From positions 124,001 to 188,000 of the forward strand of contig NHZP01000045.1 in the NCBI GenBank assembly GCA_003313425.1: a DNA stretch of 64,000 nucleotides, read 5' to 3'. Below the pieces are notes generated by a model. The model saw only the letters and a list, made by a program, of their open reading frames with translations. It was not told the origin of the DNA and did no database searches. This DNA is from Pseudopyrenochaeta lycopersici. Lineage: Eukaryota; Ascomycota; Dothideomycetes; Pleosporales; Pseudopyrenochaetaceae. Below, one piece after another: positions 13,209 through 27,738 of this stretch (position 1 is its first letter; each line of letters opens with the position of its first letter). Both the position numbers and the translations under genes were made by a program.

Positions 13209-14917
13209 TTACAGCAAGATACTGCACTTTAACTGCATCTTTGGATGGGTGATCCATACTTGGCCATTCCTCAGCCATTTCTGATCTTTGTCAAGTAGCT
13301 CAAGCTGATAGTTGGCCATCAAGTGAACGAGTATGGATCGGATGATCAGATCGGCAACGTACTTCCCCAGACATTGTCGTGGGCCAAAGCCAAACCGCCA
13401 GAAATTGTACCTTGCCTCACTTCTAGAGCGGTACAAAAACCTCTGTGGGCGATAAATGGCCCGATCTGGACCCCAATACGCATTTCGAATATTCAAACCG
13501 TACGAGTCCACAACGTAATTCACCCCAGCCGGGATTCTGAACCCTGATACCAGGCGCTCAGTGGGTGCGGACTGGGGAACGGAAAAGGCCGCCAACGGCC
13601 TCAGCCGGGACGACTCTGAGATGCAGGCAGCCAGGAACGAGTTAGAGCTTTGCAGGTATTGATTCCTTTTGTTGCTCTCGCTAGCATTCTTCTGCACTTC
13701 CTCCCTCAACTGATCCTGGACATCCGCGTGCGCTGACAGAAACACCAGGTTCCAAGAGACGCCGCCGATAGTCACGTCCAGGTTCGCGTAAAGCATCTCG
13801 TCTAGCGTCTGGAGCAGCTCTTCCCTGCTAAAATGGCCTTGCTCTACAGCACTGTACATACCTATAATGGATGCTGGTCCACTGACCCCATGATCATCGC
13901 CAGCTGCGGCGACGGCCGCCTTCGCTCGAGCATACGCATTCTCGTTAAAGATCGCCCAGCGGCGCTTGTAGTCTCGCAATTGCCGATTGGGCTCAGTGGG
14001 GAGATATCTCGACCACGAAAAGCGCTGCAAGCCGCCACGGACTATATGCTGGAAAAGCCTTTCGCGGATGGGTGCTAACTCCCTTAGTTGAGTTTCCATG
14101 TCGGCGCTCAGTTCGCCGTAGAGCAGTTCGGCTACAATCCAGAAAGGGAGCATCTTCAGGTCTTCGGCCGGATCGATCAGGCCTTGGCTCAGGAGACCGT
14201 CGTTCTGTAATTCTTTGAAGTAACGCTTTGTTCGCCTCTCGATCATGGGGAGGTACTGTGCTGCGGCCTTGTGGTGGAAAGGCACTTCCGTCACACTGCG
14301 GACAGCTTGCCATTCCTCACCGCTGATTAGTCCGAGGCATCGTCCCAACAGCTGGCTCATCATATACCCAGAATCGTTGTTCATTGCCTTGGAGTGGGCA
14401 TTGGAGTCTCTGAACACGGTGCGAATGTGCTCTGGCAGCGTCAAGACGCTGTCTTCCATGTTAAAATGACTGGCAGGACGTGGATAGTTTCGCAGAAAGA
14501 GGGACGACTCACATTTCAGGTGCTGTGCCCGACCATATCCTATACACTTGCCCGTAATGCTTGGCCCAGAGCTCGCTATTTTCGATTCCGTCCAGAAACT
14601 TACCCGTGTCGCCCTGTCCGTTGGGCCAGCGGTATGGTACTGTCGGTATTTCCGTTCTTCCATCTTCGCTCATGATCCTGTACCGCGAGTGTAGATAATA
14701 CTATCCCAGCAACTAGTCAGACTAATTTTCGGTCCCATTTAATAGTGATATCCAGGGTGCTTACACCGACAAGTAGGGAGACGACGTCCTTCGACTTCGT
14801 GATTTGATACAGGATCATGGACAGCACGGCAATGGCTGCTAGCCATGCGCATGACATGTACCCATTTTCCGTAGACCCAGACAGATTTCCAGGCACTGAG
14901 ATTCTGGGAATGTGCAT
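13209..14917 (-). CDS. Cytochrome P450, GliC-like
   Basis: Membrane-anchored haem monooxygenase of the type that oxidises the diketopiperazine in ETP pathways. The start at 14917 gives a hydrophobic anchor (about residues 20-40) from a short first exon. Intron 1 (GTAAGC to TAG, about 14690-14750) joins it to a Tyr-Tyr-Leu-His-Ser-Arg-Tyr exon, and intron 2 (GTGAGT to CAG, about 14470-14516) restores the frame before ValLeuThrLeuProGluHis. The I-helix region has an AsnLeuAspValThr motif in place of the usual Ala-Gly-x-Asp-Thr, the K-helix Glu-x-x-Arg is GluSerSerArg, and the haem loop reads [10 protein letters not shown]. It is divergent from the O-methyltransferase at 15263, and a TCGGN3CCGA site lies midway. 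Substrate position is inferred only from resemblance to GliC. Confidence 0.88.
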
Positions 14918-15087
14918 ATTATTCGACCTGTCGAGTGCTCAAAGGGACGAAATCGAAGCCCAGCACCGAGAGGAGGGGATCACAGAAGGGACTTGTGCTA
15001 GAATTGTGTAATTAGAACTTGGTTCAAATCTGTTCCTACAAATTTTTCTCCCATTTTTTACTCAGTGTTGCGAGATAATGATATCGC

Positions 15088-15098
15088 TCGGCTGCCGA
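15088..15098. promoter_or_regulatory. TCGGN3CCGA palindrome (TCGGCTGCCGA)
   Basis: Exact match to the GliZ-type palindrome, 171 bp upstream of the P450 start at 14917 and 165 bp upstream of the methyltransferase start at 15263. One site probably serves both divergent genes. Confidence 0.75.
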
Positions 15099-15262
15099 AA
15101 GGCTCCCCGGGACTTGGGGCTTGAGCATGCACAATGAATAGTAATCGGCATCCGACTTCTACTTCTGAATTTAAGATTTATCTCCTTGAAGAGACAGAAG
15201 ATGTGACAAGGGAACCGTAAAGGCAATCAATCTGTTGCAGACACACAGTAGAGTCGTACACA

Positions 15263-16841
15263 ATGGCACCGAATCATAACGAGGATATTCTACGCTTGAT
15301 AGACCAGATCGTTTACGAGCGAGAATATTTCACTACCAAAGGAGAGGGCAACGAAACCGAAGACCACGCAGATGAATGCAAACAGAGACTTAGCCGGCTG
15401 GCCGAAAATGCGCGCAAACTCACTTCTGCAACTCAGCCGCCAAACGTTGCTTTCTGGGATCTTATTCGTCGGGTATGAACATGGACAGCAAGGGCCACGC
15501 AAACCTCAGAATTTGGCGACTAACGTATACAATGTGTTCAGTGCTCACTTTTATCCCCGATAAAGATTGCTCAGGAAATGGGAGTTTTCAGGCATCTTGC
15601 CGCTCATCAGGCTGCTACGGCAAAAGAAATAGCGGCACTTTCGGGAGCGGATGAGTCATTTGTTGGTACGTAAGTAGGAATATTGAGGATGAATACGAGA
15701 GCAGAAAGCCTAAACACAGAAGAAAAAAGAACCTGAAAGAGAAGACAGCTAATCATAACTAGTGCGTATTCTGCGTCCCCTGATTGCGGAAGGTTTGTTG
15801 GACGATCCTGGGGAAGAAAGTTACTCTTTGACCTCAAAGGGTACCCCATTCAGCGTACCGTCCTATGAAGGTCAAGTTACTTTTGCGTAGGTAGTACTAC
15901 CTCTGCCTGTAAATTTGATCTAATTTTGTTTTAAGAATCGATTTTCTGCCCATCGTCCTCCACAATCCAACCTTTTTTAAGACAAACGGGTTCAGAGAAC
16001 CACGGTCCCACGATGGCTTCGAGACGCCTTTGTCAGCGTACTTCAATAAACCCGGCTACGGATTCTTCGACTACTTGCAAGATAATCCCAGTGTGCACAA
16101 AAATTTCGTATCAGCGATGAAGGCGCAGATGCAGAACACTCGTCTGACATCTTCGGTGTATCCCTACGCTGAGCGGCTGAGTTCCAATTCCGGGGACGAT
16201 GAAGATGAGGTGGCCATCGTAGACATAGGCGGGAGTAAGGGTGAAACTCTCGCTGAGATTACAGCGAAGTATCCTAGTATCCAAGGACGAATGATTGTTC
16301 AGGACCGGGTTCCGGTTTTTGATTCAATGCGGAGCAAGCCGCAGGGCATCGAGCTCATGGCGCATGATATCTTCACCGAGCAGCCTATCAAAGGTACGAG
16401 AATGCCCTTGTCACCTTGTTATAGACTGCTTTGAAGTGTCTTCAACTTACGGACCGGCTTGCGCCGTCTAGGTGCTAGGGCATATCACCTGAAACGTATT
16501 CTGCACGACTGGAGCGATCAGGAGAGTCGGACAATTCTAAAACAAACTGTTGACGCTATGGACAAGAACCGCTCCAGACTTCTCATCATAGACATGGTTA
16601 GAAAATGAATCCCTGAATTGTTTTTGGTATGAAGATGCTGACTGACATCGGACTATAGGTCTTGCCTACCCAGTCTCCAACATTCTCTCAGGCCATGGGT
16701 GACCATTCGATGCTGACCTTTGGCGGTAAGGAGCGAAGCGAGAGAGAGTGGAACGAACTTGTATTATCAGTGGGGCTAAAGATCGGAAATATATATAGAG
16801 GACCTGAATCTGAGGCTGTGATTGAATGCTTCAAATTTTGA
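15263..16841 (+). CDS. SAM-dependent O-methyltransferase (GliM-like)
   Basis: Plant/fungal type-2 O-methyltransferase. Exon 1 runs to about 15473 (ends Asp-Leu-Ile-Arg-Arg). It is followed by a winged-helix dimerisation exon (Glu-Met-Gly-Val-Phe-Arg-His-Leu, about 15570-15660), another helix exon (about 15763-15880), the main Rossmann exon (about 15935-16395) and two short last exons. The SAM loop reads ValAspIleGlyGlySerLysGly near 16220, and the catalytic His is in LeuLysArgIleLeuHisAspTrpSerAsp near 16500. The stop TGA ends at 16841. It needs five introns, all with plausible GT-AG ends; exact edges are approximate. Divergent from the P450 at 13209-14917 with a shared regulon site. The methyl acceptor is unknown. 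Confidence 0.83.
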
Positions 16842-17560
16842 CAGTTTCGGTAGGGTCTAGTCACTAAGCCACAAACGAAGATCGGTACCAGTCAGCTAGT
16901 ACTGTTGCATTGAGACAGACACAATGCTCTAGCATGACTTTCTAACGATCAACACGCCTATGCCTATACTTCCGGATGTGCTGATTTTTTGCTTGATCTG
17001 ATTACTTCATTTACGTGGGACTTGGCTCTGAGGAATTCCTATGCATGACGGTACGCTTTCCCTACTTGTCAGTCGAGGTATTAAAGACTAATAGAAGCCT
17101 TAGTTTCTGTCTCCTTTGTGAACAGAAGGAAAATGGTGGTGTTCATCTAAAAGTCCAATGTGGCCAGGTTTGGCTAGATAGGCGAATACGCAAGTAAATC
17201 TGAAGACGCGCACTGTGATGTCACCCCTGCTGTTTTTAGTATGGACTGTAGAAATGGCCAGATTGCAGCCGCTTTGCACTGATTTTCTGGAACCTCGGAT
17301 TTCCCCACAATGGATCCCACTGCATTTTCCGTGAACGATGAGCCTAGTCCACACAAAGTTTTGCCATCCTACCACAGACGACTAAAGAATATATTTTCTA
17401 ATTGTGTGGGTGTCTATTACAGGGACTCAATAGAGCTTTTCTCGCAAGTTTGAGCTGACGACATCGCAATTATCGTAGACTCTGTGTCTTGTTGTCTTAC
17501 TTAGGAATGACTCAATGCACAGTACAGCACACCATCTTGCGCCCTTTTCCGGTGCCCGCG
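16842..17560. other. Intergenic, no gene supported
   Basis: 3' end of the methyltransferase and upstream region of the next P450. Short frames on both strands show no features. Confidence 0.5.
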
Positions 17561-17571
17561 TCGGCGACCGA
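17561..17571. promoter_or_regulatory. TCGGN3CCGA palindrome (TCGGCGACCGA)
   Basis: Exact match, 119 bp upstream of the P450 start at 17690. Confidence 0.75.
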
Positions 17572-17689
17572 GCGTGGCAAGATCCCCCAGACTTGAGGAC
17601 CGTTAGTATGGCATATGACATTCTACCTTCTTCTATCTTGTACTTCTCTTGCATCTCTCTTTCTTGTTTCTCAATAGTCAACTTCAAGG

Positions 17690-19593
17690 ATGCAAGCCAC
17701 GTCTAAGATGGACGCTTCAGATATGATCTTTTCGCAGGAGGCGCTTTGGGCGGTAGTAGCTGCCTCGCTTGCAATGATGCTGGCACTGGTGAGGTTATAT
17801 CCCAGCGGAGTCTATGGATCGCAGCGACTGGGAAAGTCCAGGCTGATTTCTGTCCTGACCGGGCAAAAATCGGTGAGGTGGTCGATCGATGAGTTGACAG
17901 ATAAGGGCTACATGGAAGTGTGTTCATCCGGTCTCAAACAAAAGATATCGGCCTCGGCTGATGAGCTCGTTGCTGACTAGCGTCTTCTCTAGGTAAATAA
18001 GGCGCTGGATCAGCCTTTCGTCCTCAATTGGTGGGCCCTTGATTGCCTGTTCATGCCGCCCAAGTACTTGGACGACCTTAAGAAAGCAGAGTTCAAGAGT
18101 TTGAGCTTCTTCCAGAGCCTCAGCGATGTACGAACCCATTGAGTATGCGAGTTTACTACATATCCACCTAAACAGTGAAGGCAGGCTTTCCATCTGCGGT
18201 CGTCCGTCGGCGATCTTTACAATACAAACACCATGATAGATGTGGTCAAAAGGCGACTTAATCCCCAGCTGCGTAAGTTCATGAAGTAAATGTCAATTGT
18301 AAATGCGTTAACTGACAGTAGCAACCTTGGTACCTTACCTGGTGGATGAGTGTGACTTTGCCTTTTCGACCGATCTAGGTGATGCAAAAGGCAAGTGGAG
18401 AAAAACAAATAAATAAACGCACGCTTATTTCCACCAGAATGGAAGAGCTATAAGGCATTTGAACTTTGCTCGTCTCTGATGCACCGTGTCACGAGTAGGA
18501 TCCTCATTGGAAAGGAGCTATGCCGCGACCCCAGATACATCAAGTCCTCTTTGCGCTTCTCCGAGTCGGTCTTCATGAATGGTGTCATTCTATCGTCCAT
18601 CCCGCTTGGCCCTTTCCGTGCAATCGCCTCGTACATTGGGTCCTTTAAGCACCGGCAGAACATGCAAAAGGTTATGTCCCTGGTCATTCCCGTCATCGAG
18701 AAGCGCCTCAAAAACATAGAGCAGAATGCAGACGGCCCTAGTCCGAATGATGCGGTCCAGTGGACCATTGAATTGGCCGGCCCGGACAAACTGGAGAAAA
18801 CGCCTCGCCGACTCGCTCAACAGGTTCTTCAGAACCTGTGGGCCGGCAGCGGCGCTCCTGGTGGCATGCTGACTCAGATGATATACCAGGTACTGATGTA
18901 TCCCGAGCTACTAGAGCCAATGCGAAATGAGATTCACAAGGCAGTGAACGAGCACGGCTGGACAGATAAGATGCTAAACAGCATCCCGTACGTTGACAGT
19001 TTCCTACGGGAGACAAACAGATTGTACCCCAATGGGGTGGGTAAGTTGCAACTACGTCCTGAGCAACATTTGGTACTGTGGAAGCTTACCAATATTCTCG
19101 CAGTCACCGCCGCTAGGACCGTCATGGAGAAGCCATTCCAATTCCATGACGGCTTCACTTTGCCCAGGGGCACAAGGATTGCCTTCCCTAGCCGGGCCAT
19201 CATGTGCGACTCCGATAATTTCGAAAACCCGTACGAGTTTGACGGGTTCAGGTTCGCGCGCCTGTCAGCCGCGAAAGCGGGGTCTGAGAAGGGCAGTGAG
19301 CAACTGTACAACTCGGCGACAGTAATGAAGACGAATCTGGCGTAAGTTTCGTTCTGTTCCATGTCACAAGAGTGGTCGACTAATACAAGCACAGGTTTGG
19401 CTATGGCAAGCACGCCTGCGTCGGCCGCTTTTACGCCGTCCGCAAAGTGAAACTTGTTTTCAGCCGACTGATTGTTGACTATGAAATCAAGTGGGCCAAC
19501 AATGTAACGCAGAGGCCGGCCAACATATGCATCGAGGGCCAAGTTGTCCCGAACCCTGACCAGAGAATCATGATCAAGCGGAGAGTTGACTAG
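17690..19593 (+). CDS. Cytochrome P450 (ETP-cluster type)
   Basis: Begins with an N-terminal membrane helix (Ala-Leu-Trp-Ala-Val-Val-Ala..., about residues 18-36). It is split by at least five introns; the large central exon is about 18440-19035. The K-helix is GluThrAsnArg at about 19009 and the haem loop is PheGlyTyrGlyLysHisAlaCysValGly in the last exon at about 19395. The I-helix segment reads TrpAlaGlySerGlyAlaProGly, lacking the usual acid-Thr pair for proton delivery, which also occurs in some related fungal P450s. It resembles the P450s at 45883 and 56068 more than the GliC-like one. N-terminal exon edges (17900-18440) are approximate. A regulon site lies 119 bp upstream. Confidence 0.82.
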
Positions 19594-20471
19594 GCTTCGT
19601 TCAGTTTTGGCTTTAAGTTGAAGGGGTAGAGCCTTTGATATTAAACGACTGTTCGTAGAACAGGATAGCGAGACAATATATAAATGAATGCTATTATAAG
19701 GAATATATACACTTATTTGACGTGATTTGACCAAGATAGGACTGCTCCTTCGCAGGGAACTTAATGTCTGTTGTATTCACAGTTCATATCGAAACTAGAA
19801 GGATCTATGCTAGGTTATTGTTACAATCTACGCGAATGGAGGGGTTATGCGACCTTGTAAAGGTGCAGACTACTATGTTTTCTCTATGCAGTACTACCCC
19901 CTCCTGTCTATGTACTTAGGATCTGAGTTTATTATACTTTTAATGAGACAACTTTACTATCTACTGAAACACCTATCACCCTATTAAAAACTAATTGCAA
20001 AAATATAATGGCCGGAGATAGAGCTAACCTATACACCTTTTGAAGCATATGCGAATATTAGGCCTATCTATCTGAGGGCACATCCCGATAAATTAGGTAC
20101 ATTAGTACCTTTCTAGGACTAACCTTAGGCTCCCTTTTATAAACGGATCTAGAATTTAGTCGTATTCAAATATAGGTTAGTATGTAAATAATACTAAGTT
20201 AACTAGGAGCATATTAAGGTAGCAATGAAAGTAGTTTTAAGAGTACCTAAACTTATATGATAGTACTACAGCCCTCTACTTTTAGTTGCTTACTAAGCAA
20301 TACATCTACTGTTATAGTAAACGCTCTAGCCAGAAACACGTTTTTCTTAGGTTAGTGAACATCATAAAACAAAACGCACAAAATGGTGAAATACGATATC
20401 CCAGCCAGCTCGTTGGTAATCTACAAAAGACTTGCAATTGTCGCATTCGGGCTGTCTAGCCCTTTGGCTGC
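19594..20471. other. AT-rich block between convergent genes
   Basis: From about 19800 to 20340 the sequence is TA-rich and RIP-like with no open frame. It separates the convergent P450 and regulator genes. Confidence 0.5.
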
Positions 20472-21927
20472 CTACGTTCCATTCTTAATGATAGATTGCA
20501 CCTTCTCCACGCGGGAGACGATATCAGACTGCCATGCAGAATAGACATTTTGCAGCCGACCGCCATCGGCATGGTCGAAGCCTAGCCTACCGGACAGTTT
20601 GACGGCAGCGCGGGAACAGCGCTGAAGCTCCTTTAGGAAGATTTGCTCCTGAATGGCCTGATGCTCTTCGGAGTCAAGGCAAAAATTGCCAAAGTGGATG
20701 GCCGGCCGCCTGTCCAAGTTGTCGGGAGATGAAAAAGAAGTGGCGTTGGGCGGCAGCAGCCCGCGCGGCACGTTGCCGTTGCTGGCTAGCGCGTCAGCGG
20801 CCAGTTCGTATAGAGTGACAACGTGGCTCATGGCCAAGCAGGTCAATCCCAGCAAGCTGACGCTGGGAGTAAATTCTTCAAACTCCAGCACATTGCTGAT
20901 CTTGTTTATCGATTGCCTGTTGATCCTCATCACCTCGTCTACCGCCGACAGCCGGATGTGGACGTAGCGCTCGAGCTCGTCGGCCATGCGAACGCATTCA
21001 ACCAGCCATTGATTGGCTGCCTGGTGGGGCAGCGGGAAATTTGTGCTGGCATCAGATTTTTCGTAGTATGGCTGATGCTGTTGATGGAGTTGTTGGAGCT
21101 GGGCTGGACGGTTCCGTTGCTGTGGGCCTCCTCCCGGGGAGATAGTATCCAGGACGACATGTGAATCGGGAATGACAGCTGTGGTTACGGTCGGAAAGCA
21201 TCCTCTAGCGCCGCCTTCTTTTTCTGGCCCCCTCGTGTCGAAATCGTTGAGCGTAGCTAGATCTGGGATAGCCGGCGGTGATTGATGTTGGGGCGCAGCG
21301 TATAACGCACTTCTTCCCAAGAACTCTTCAAAGCCCGTGAAAAGCGAACAGTCATCCGGTCCAGCGGCGGCCAGCATGTCACTTGCGAACGGTGCGTCCA
21401 CTGGCTCCGTCCAATGCGCAGACAGGCTATCGTCTTGCACCCCGTTGATTGTTTGCTCTTCCTCCATTGAGGACGGGAGACTGCTACTCAGCGGAGTCAC
21501 TGCAACGGACAAGCTTGGCGATGTTCTCCTCATTGTATCCTCGGGAGTCTGTTGTCCATGTTGCTGTTCTCCAGATGGTGGTTGTTGTTGTTCTTGTTGT
21601 TGCCGCTGCTGTTGCTGTTGCTGTTCCGTCTCGGAGCGTATCTTTCGCCTTCGCCCTCGATTACCCTGGACTTTGCCGACTCTGGACTCTTCGTAGATGC
21701 ATTCACATCCAAGGGATTGGCATCGGTTGCATCCAGTTCGTTCACCACTACATCGGATCTGCACGTTGTTTTCGCCGCGAGGCTTTTGGTAAGCTCATGC
21801 TCTCTCCACACCAGCCATTGGAGAGCGTATGATTTACCTTGGAATCGTGACACTGGTTGCAGGCTGCTCGAAGTTTAATGGGGGTGCTCCGTTGATCATT
21901 GGCACTCCTGTTAACGCCATCAACCAT
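20472..21927 (-). CDS. Zn2Cys6 transcription factor, GliZ/AflR-like cluster regulator
   Basis: The start at 21927 gives a short basic leader and then a fungal binuclear zinc cluster split by a 79-nt intron (21759-21837, GTAAAT to CAG). Six cysteines are spaced C-x2-C-x6-C-x6-C-x2-C-x6-C, the canonical pattern. A basic segment (Gly-Arg-Arg-Arg-Lys) and a long glutamine-rich tract follow (CAA/CAG repeats near 21577-21640), then a low-complexity region. A C-terminal helical domain (about 20500-21030) resembles the AflR/GliZ regulatory domain (TrpLeuValGluCys, LeuGluArgTyrValHis). It is the only obvious regulator in the window and the natural candidate to bind the TCGGN3CCGA sites. I found no exact site in its own upstream region. 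Confidence 0.85.
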
Positions 21928-22279
21928 GGTACTGGAGCTGTGCAGCGACTGCTTCTCACCGTCCTGAGCTGGAGAACATGCTGATCCGACAAATAAAGCC
22001 AACGAATAAGTTTGAAAGTATTGTCGCAAATAGGCTGTTGTCTGTTGATAATGGGGAACCATGCAGAGACTATGTCTATCCAGCTTTGACCCTAGGCTGT
22101 GTAAGCGTCACCGCCAAGATTGTCGCATCAGATTGCCCTGCGTTAGAATCGACGAAAACCCTGTATAAAACGCAACCATCTTATGCAAAATGTTAGTTTA
22201 GAATAAGCTTTACCCCTAGTGCCGTGCAACACTAGTTGGGGGGTCAGCCCATGCGGCGCTGACCGAGCTAATACCTGCA

Positions 22280-22375
22280 AAGTGCTGCAGGTGGCCTGTA
22301 AGCTGAGGTTGTAGAGCCTAAAAGGCCATATGTGCTGTTATATAGCCACAATACTCTTATTAATCCTTCGTACCA
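22280..22375 (+). repeat. Dispersed repeat copy 1 (left of F1-beta gene)
   Basis: About 95 bp that aligns by eye at roughly 70-75% with 26375-26470 in the same orientation. Shared blocks include AAGCTGAGGTTGTAGAG against AAGCTGAAGCTGCAGAG and TTATTAATCCTTCGTAC against TTATTAATTATTCGTAC. Many differences are transitions. The family is unknown (solo LTR, MITE or SINE remnant). Confidence 0.5.
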
Positions 22376-23267
22376 TTTATTTACTTATGAAAGTAGGAAT
22401 AGATCTGCATCCTCGTATTTTTATTTATTCATATATAGATCTTATACTAGTAAGGCCTAGCTTAGCAATAGCACGAGAGGTATTAGAAATAGAATAAATC
22501 CTATTACTTATAGAGAGGTTAGTACTAAGATTGTAAGGAAATACTTCTAAAAAGAAGATATCTTTACTCTTATAATTTGCCGTGTAGGTAGTATGGTTCT
22601 ATCTAAAGTATGAGGCTCTTCTAAGGGAAAGTTAGTGAAGACGAATATTACATAACAGCGTTCTACCTATAGACCCTCTAGAGCTCTTCGGATATTATAC
22701 ACCTCTAGATGTGAAGACTAGTAATATATAAGTATTAGAAATACTTTTTCTAGCTTATTATATTATATTCTCTCTACACTACTTAAAAATTACTCTATAG
22801 GTTGTTTTTATGTTATTTTATATACTGCTCTTTTCCTCTCCTAGCCTACATCTATCTCCTATTAAACTCTAGTTTACTCTTATATTAATAGCTACTTGTT
22901 GTTGAGTAAAGGAACAGTTCCAGAAAAAATATACCAACCCTATTTTCTATAGGTAAATGATACCGTAAATCTTCTATGTATAGGTAGCTCGAACCTCGAC
23001 TTCTTAACAAGTAGTCGCTATTCTAACTAAAACTATGTTCGATTACTATCCGGGTATGCTGGTAGGCCGTACTGGATTTTTGGACGGTCACTAGAAGTAC
23101 CTTGTATAGAGATAGAAGGAAGTTTCTGTAATTCATTGCAAAGCAAGAGGCAGTAGGACAGATATTAGCGAATAAGTCTAGTACAATATGCATTGAATAC
23201 TGATGAACAACTATGCGAGCATTACACAAGAAAGTAATTTCTACACGTGCCGCAAAAAAAAACTATC
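22376..23267. other. AT-rich intergenic block
   Basis: RIP-like TA-rich sequence, becoming less biased after about 22980. No gene is supported. Confidence 0.5.
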
Positions 23268-25313
<2,046 letters not shown>

Positions 25314-25499
25314 GGCTATAAGCGGACGACGTGCATGAGAATGTGCGTACGGTGGGCAGTGGTTCGTGTTAGGGAGTAGGGGCGAGCTGCTCAGGTCGAG
25401 GAACGCTGAATGAGATTGGGGAAAGACAGTTGTCTCAGTATGGGTAATGGTGAAAGGAAAGCGCTAGTGTGTCCCCTAGTCTTAACGGGCGCCGATGAT

Positions 25500-25510
25500 T
25501 CGGCCACCGA
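25500..25510. promoter_or_regulatory. TCGGN3CCGA palindrome (TCGGCCACCGA)
   Basis: Exact match, 187 bp upstream of the F1-beta start at 25313 and more than 2.4 kb from the next gene, so it can only sensibly belong to the beta-subunit gene. Confidence 0.75.
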
Positions 25511-27400
25511 GCTCAGGACCGGATTGGTAGAGCAGTCAAGAAACAGGAGCCAGAAAGTTTCATGAGTGACGTCAAACCGCAGGGGGCTGCTGTGTACAGA
25601 ATGCATTCATACTCGTGTTTTACCAGTCCGTGGGTAAACCTCATCCATGGCTGACGCCAAGAGTCACTAAAGACTAGAACGGGTGACCCTAGTAATCTTA
25701 AAAGCTCCTTCTCAATATGTACCAACAATTTAGTTTTCATATTCTATACCCTTCTAGGTAGCTCATACAGAATTCTTAGACGAATAGCATTTACTTCGTC
25801 CAAGACATATAAAGTTTTGGTATTAAAATAATGTAACTTTCAATGCTATAAAACAGATAAAGAAAAAATAGCCTTTAATTTAAGAATAAAGCTTTAGGTA
25901 TATATAAAAAGCTTGTAACTATGCTTTAAGATGTATTAGTAGTTAGTTTTTAGTCTTAGCTAGTACTTCGGATAAGCGTTATAAATTTCGAAGGAGCTAG
26001 TAATTTTTGAGCACTACGTCCTAGGCCACATTTGGTGTGGCTCTGGCGCCCAGGCGATACGAGCTCCTTCGTAAGAACGCCCTTCTTAGCAGGTACTTTG
26101 AAAAGTTAATTCTGAGGCGAAGGATTCCTTGTGTACCCCACATAAAGATCGAGTTGCATCTGGTAGGTTGCGTCGACCCACTCTGCTATCCGCCTCGCAC
26201 GGGCTCCACGTAAGAGCTTTTGATGTGCGCCCTAATATAACGGTAATTAGGCCGCCGATCAAGACTTTTCTAACTGCTTGAGGAGCAGCTATACCAAGTG
26301 CAAACGTAATTTCCTGGCAAATTAGGTAGAATTGTCAGGCTTTACAAGACTGAGTAAGCCAAGACGTCTAAAGCGAAAGCTGTAGGTAGCCAATAAGCTG
26401 AAGCTGCAGAGCTGAGCGGCTACATGTGCAGTTCTATGCGCACAATTCACGTTTATTAATTATTCGTACTTTTTTGGTTGTATCGCGCAGTAAGTATAGA
26501 CGTGCGCTCTAACATGACGATGAACGACAGGTGGCGCACAGGGTGCGTGGTTTTGATCCCCGCGCGGAGCTAGTTCAGGCTAACTAGCTCGTTTGAGCTG
26601 AGATGGCGCACCTTTGAGGCTGCTGGATACATGTGGTGGCGCCTCTGAGCTGTTAGAGATGTGATGGCTTCCGCCATGGGACGGCCCGAGGCGTGCCGAA
26701 CCGAACGATTTGATTGCACTAGCACACGTGGGTCAAGTTTTGAGAAAGAGCCCGACATGGAATCGAGCAGGTTAGGGAAGATGGCAATGCGTGCGTATCC
26801 AGACGTCAACGAGGGAAACAGTCTGGAATGGCCAGAAATGGAGGCGGTATGGTAGTGCGCAATGCGTCATTCGGATCGTGCGTCTGCAGGCCATGCGGGC
26901 CATGCGCGGCCATGCGCGTTGTGTACGGCCGCTGCAAACTCTTCTTCCAACAAAACACTCTTCGAAGGAGTAGGAGTAGGAGGAGTTGGAGGATGGGAGG
27001 TGGCAGGGGGTGACGCTGCACCAGGTCGAATGAGCGATCCCAGGGCTTGTAGCGGCGATGGCGATGATGAGCCGAGTGGAGGAATTCAAGCGACGATGAG
27101 ATCGATCTGGCTGAGAGCAACGACGCTGCGTTGCTCCAGGGGCAGGTAGCCGAGTACAGAGTTTTTTACGCAGCAGGGGCGGCAGCAAGCAGCGGCAGAT
27201 GGCGACGTCAGCTCCTGCAGCAGTTCACGGCGGGCAGCAGAGAGCTTTACGTGGACGAGCTGATGGAGGAGGCTGAGATTGTGGAATGAAGGAGGTGAGC
27301 GAAGGAGTCACAAGGAGTCACAAGGAGCAACGAGGTTGGTGTGGGGACGGGCGAGTGGGTGGCTGGCTGTGGACGTGGTGCGTAGTAGGGCGTATTGCTG
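25511..27400. other. Long intergenic region, no gene supported
   Basis: Sequence from 25740 to 26020 is AT-rich and RIP-like; from 26570 on it is GC-rich with simple sequence (AGGAGTAGGAGTAGGAGG near 26965). Several overlapping frames (26772-27188 minus, 26828-27149 plus) are compositional artefacts with no domain. It contains the second dispersed repeat at 26375-26470. Confidence 0.5.
26375..26470 (+). repeat. Dispersed repeat copy 2 (right of F1-beta gene)
   Basis: Direct-orientation partner of 22280-22375. The two copies bracket about 4.1 kb containing only the F1-beta gene and AT-rich sequence. Confidence 0.5.
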
Positions 27401-27408
27401 GTACTGCC

Positions 27409-27496
27409 GCGAGGAACCGTAAGACAGGCCGCGAGGAGCCGTCAGACGGGCCTCAGCAACCGTACGACATGGCCCGAGGGACCGTAAGATTGACAG
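27409..27496. repeat. 22-bp degenerate tandem repeat, about four units
   Basis: Units with a core like GAGGAACCGTAAGAC recur with CCGT anchors at 27417, 27439, 27460 and 27482 (period 21-22 bp). Lies upstream of the MFS exporter; function unknown. Confidence 0.6.
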
Positions 27497-27643
27497 AAAC
27501 AACTGCATGACATGGCCGAGGGACCGCGACATGGCCGGGAGCAACTGCCTGAACAAGCCGTACTTACTGCCTACTAGCTGCTCACTGACATGTCACTTAG
27601 ATGCCGGATAAACTCACGTACAAGTCCCATCCCAGTTGCAAGC

Positions 27644-27655
27644 TCGGACGGCCGA
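27644..27655. promoter_or_regulatory. Variant palindrome with four-base spacer (TCGGACGGCCGA)
   Basis: Same half-sites as the regulon motif but N4 instead of N3, 272 bp upstream of the MFS start at 27927. No exact N3 site was found in this promoter, so whether this variant works is open. Confidence 0.4.
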
Positions 27656-27738
27656 TCGCCGACAAGCCGCAGGGCCGCTAACCAAGTGTATGCGGTACTG
27701 TAATGTTGCTGGGTAGGACAAAGTGAATGCCCCCAAAT

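Noticed and set aside
18934..19734. 266-codon minus-strand frame opposite the 17690 P450
   Set aside because: It is the antisense shadow of P450 exons that carry the K-helix and haem loop on the plus strand.
26772..27188. Overlapping frames of 60-138 codons on both strands upstream of the MFS gene
   Set aside because: GC-rich low-complexity sequence opens several frames at once; no domain, no splice pattern and mutually overlapping frames argue against a gene.
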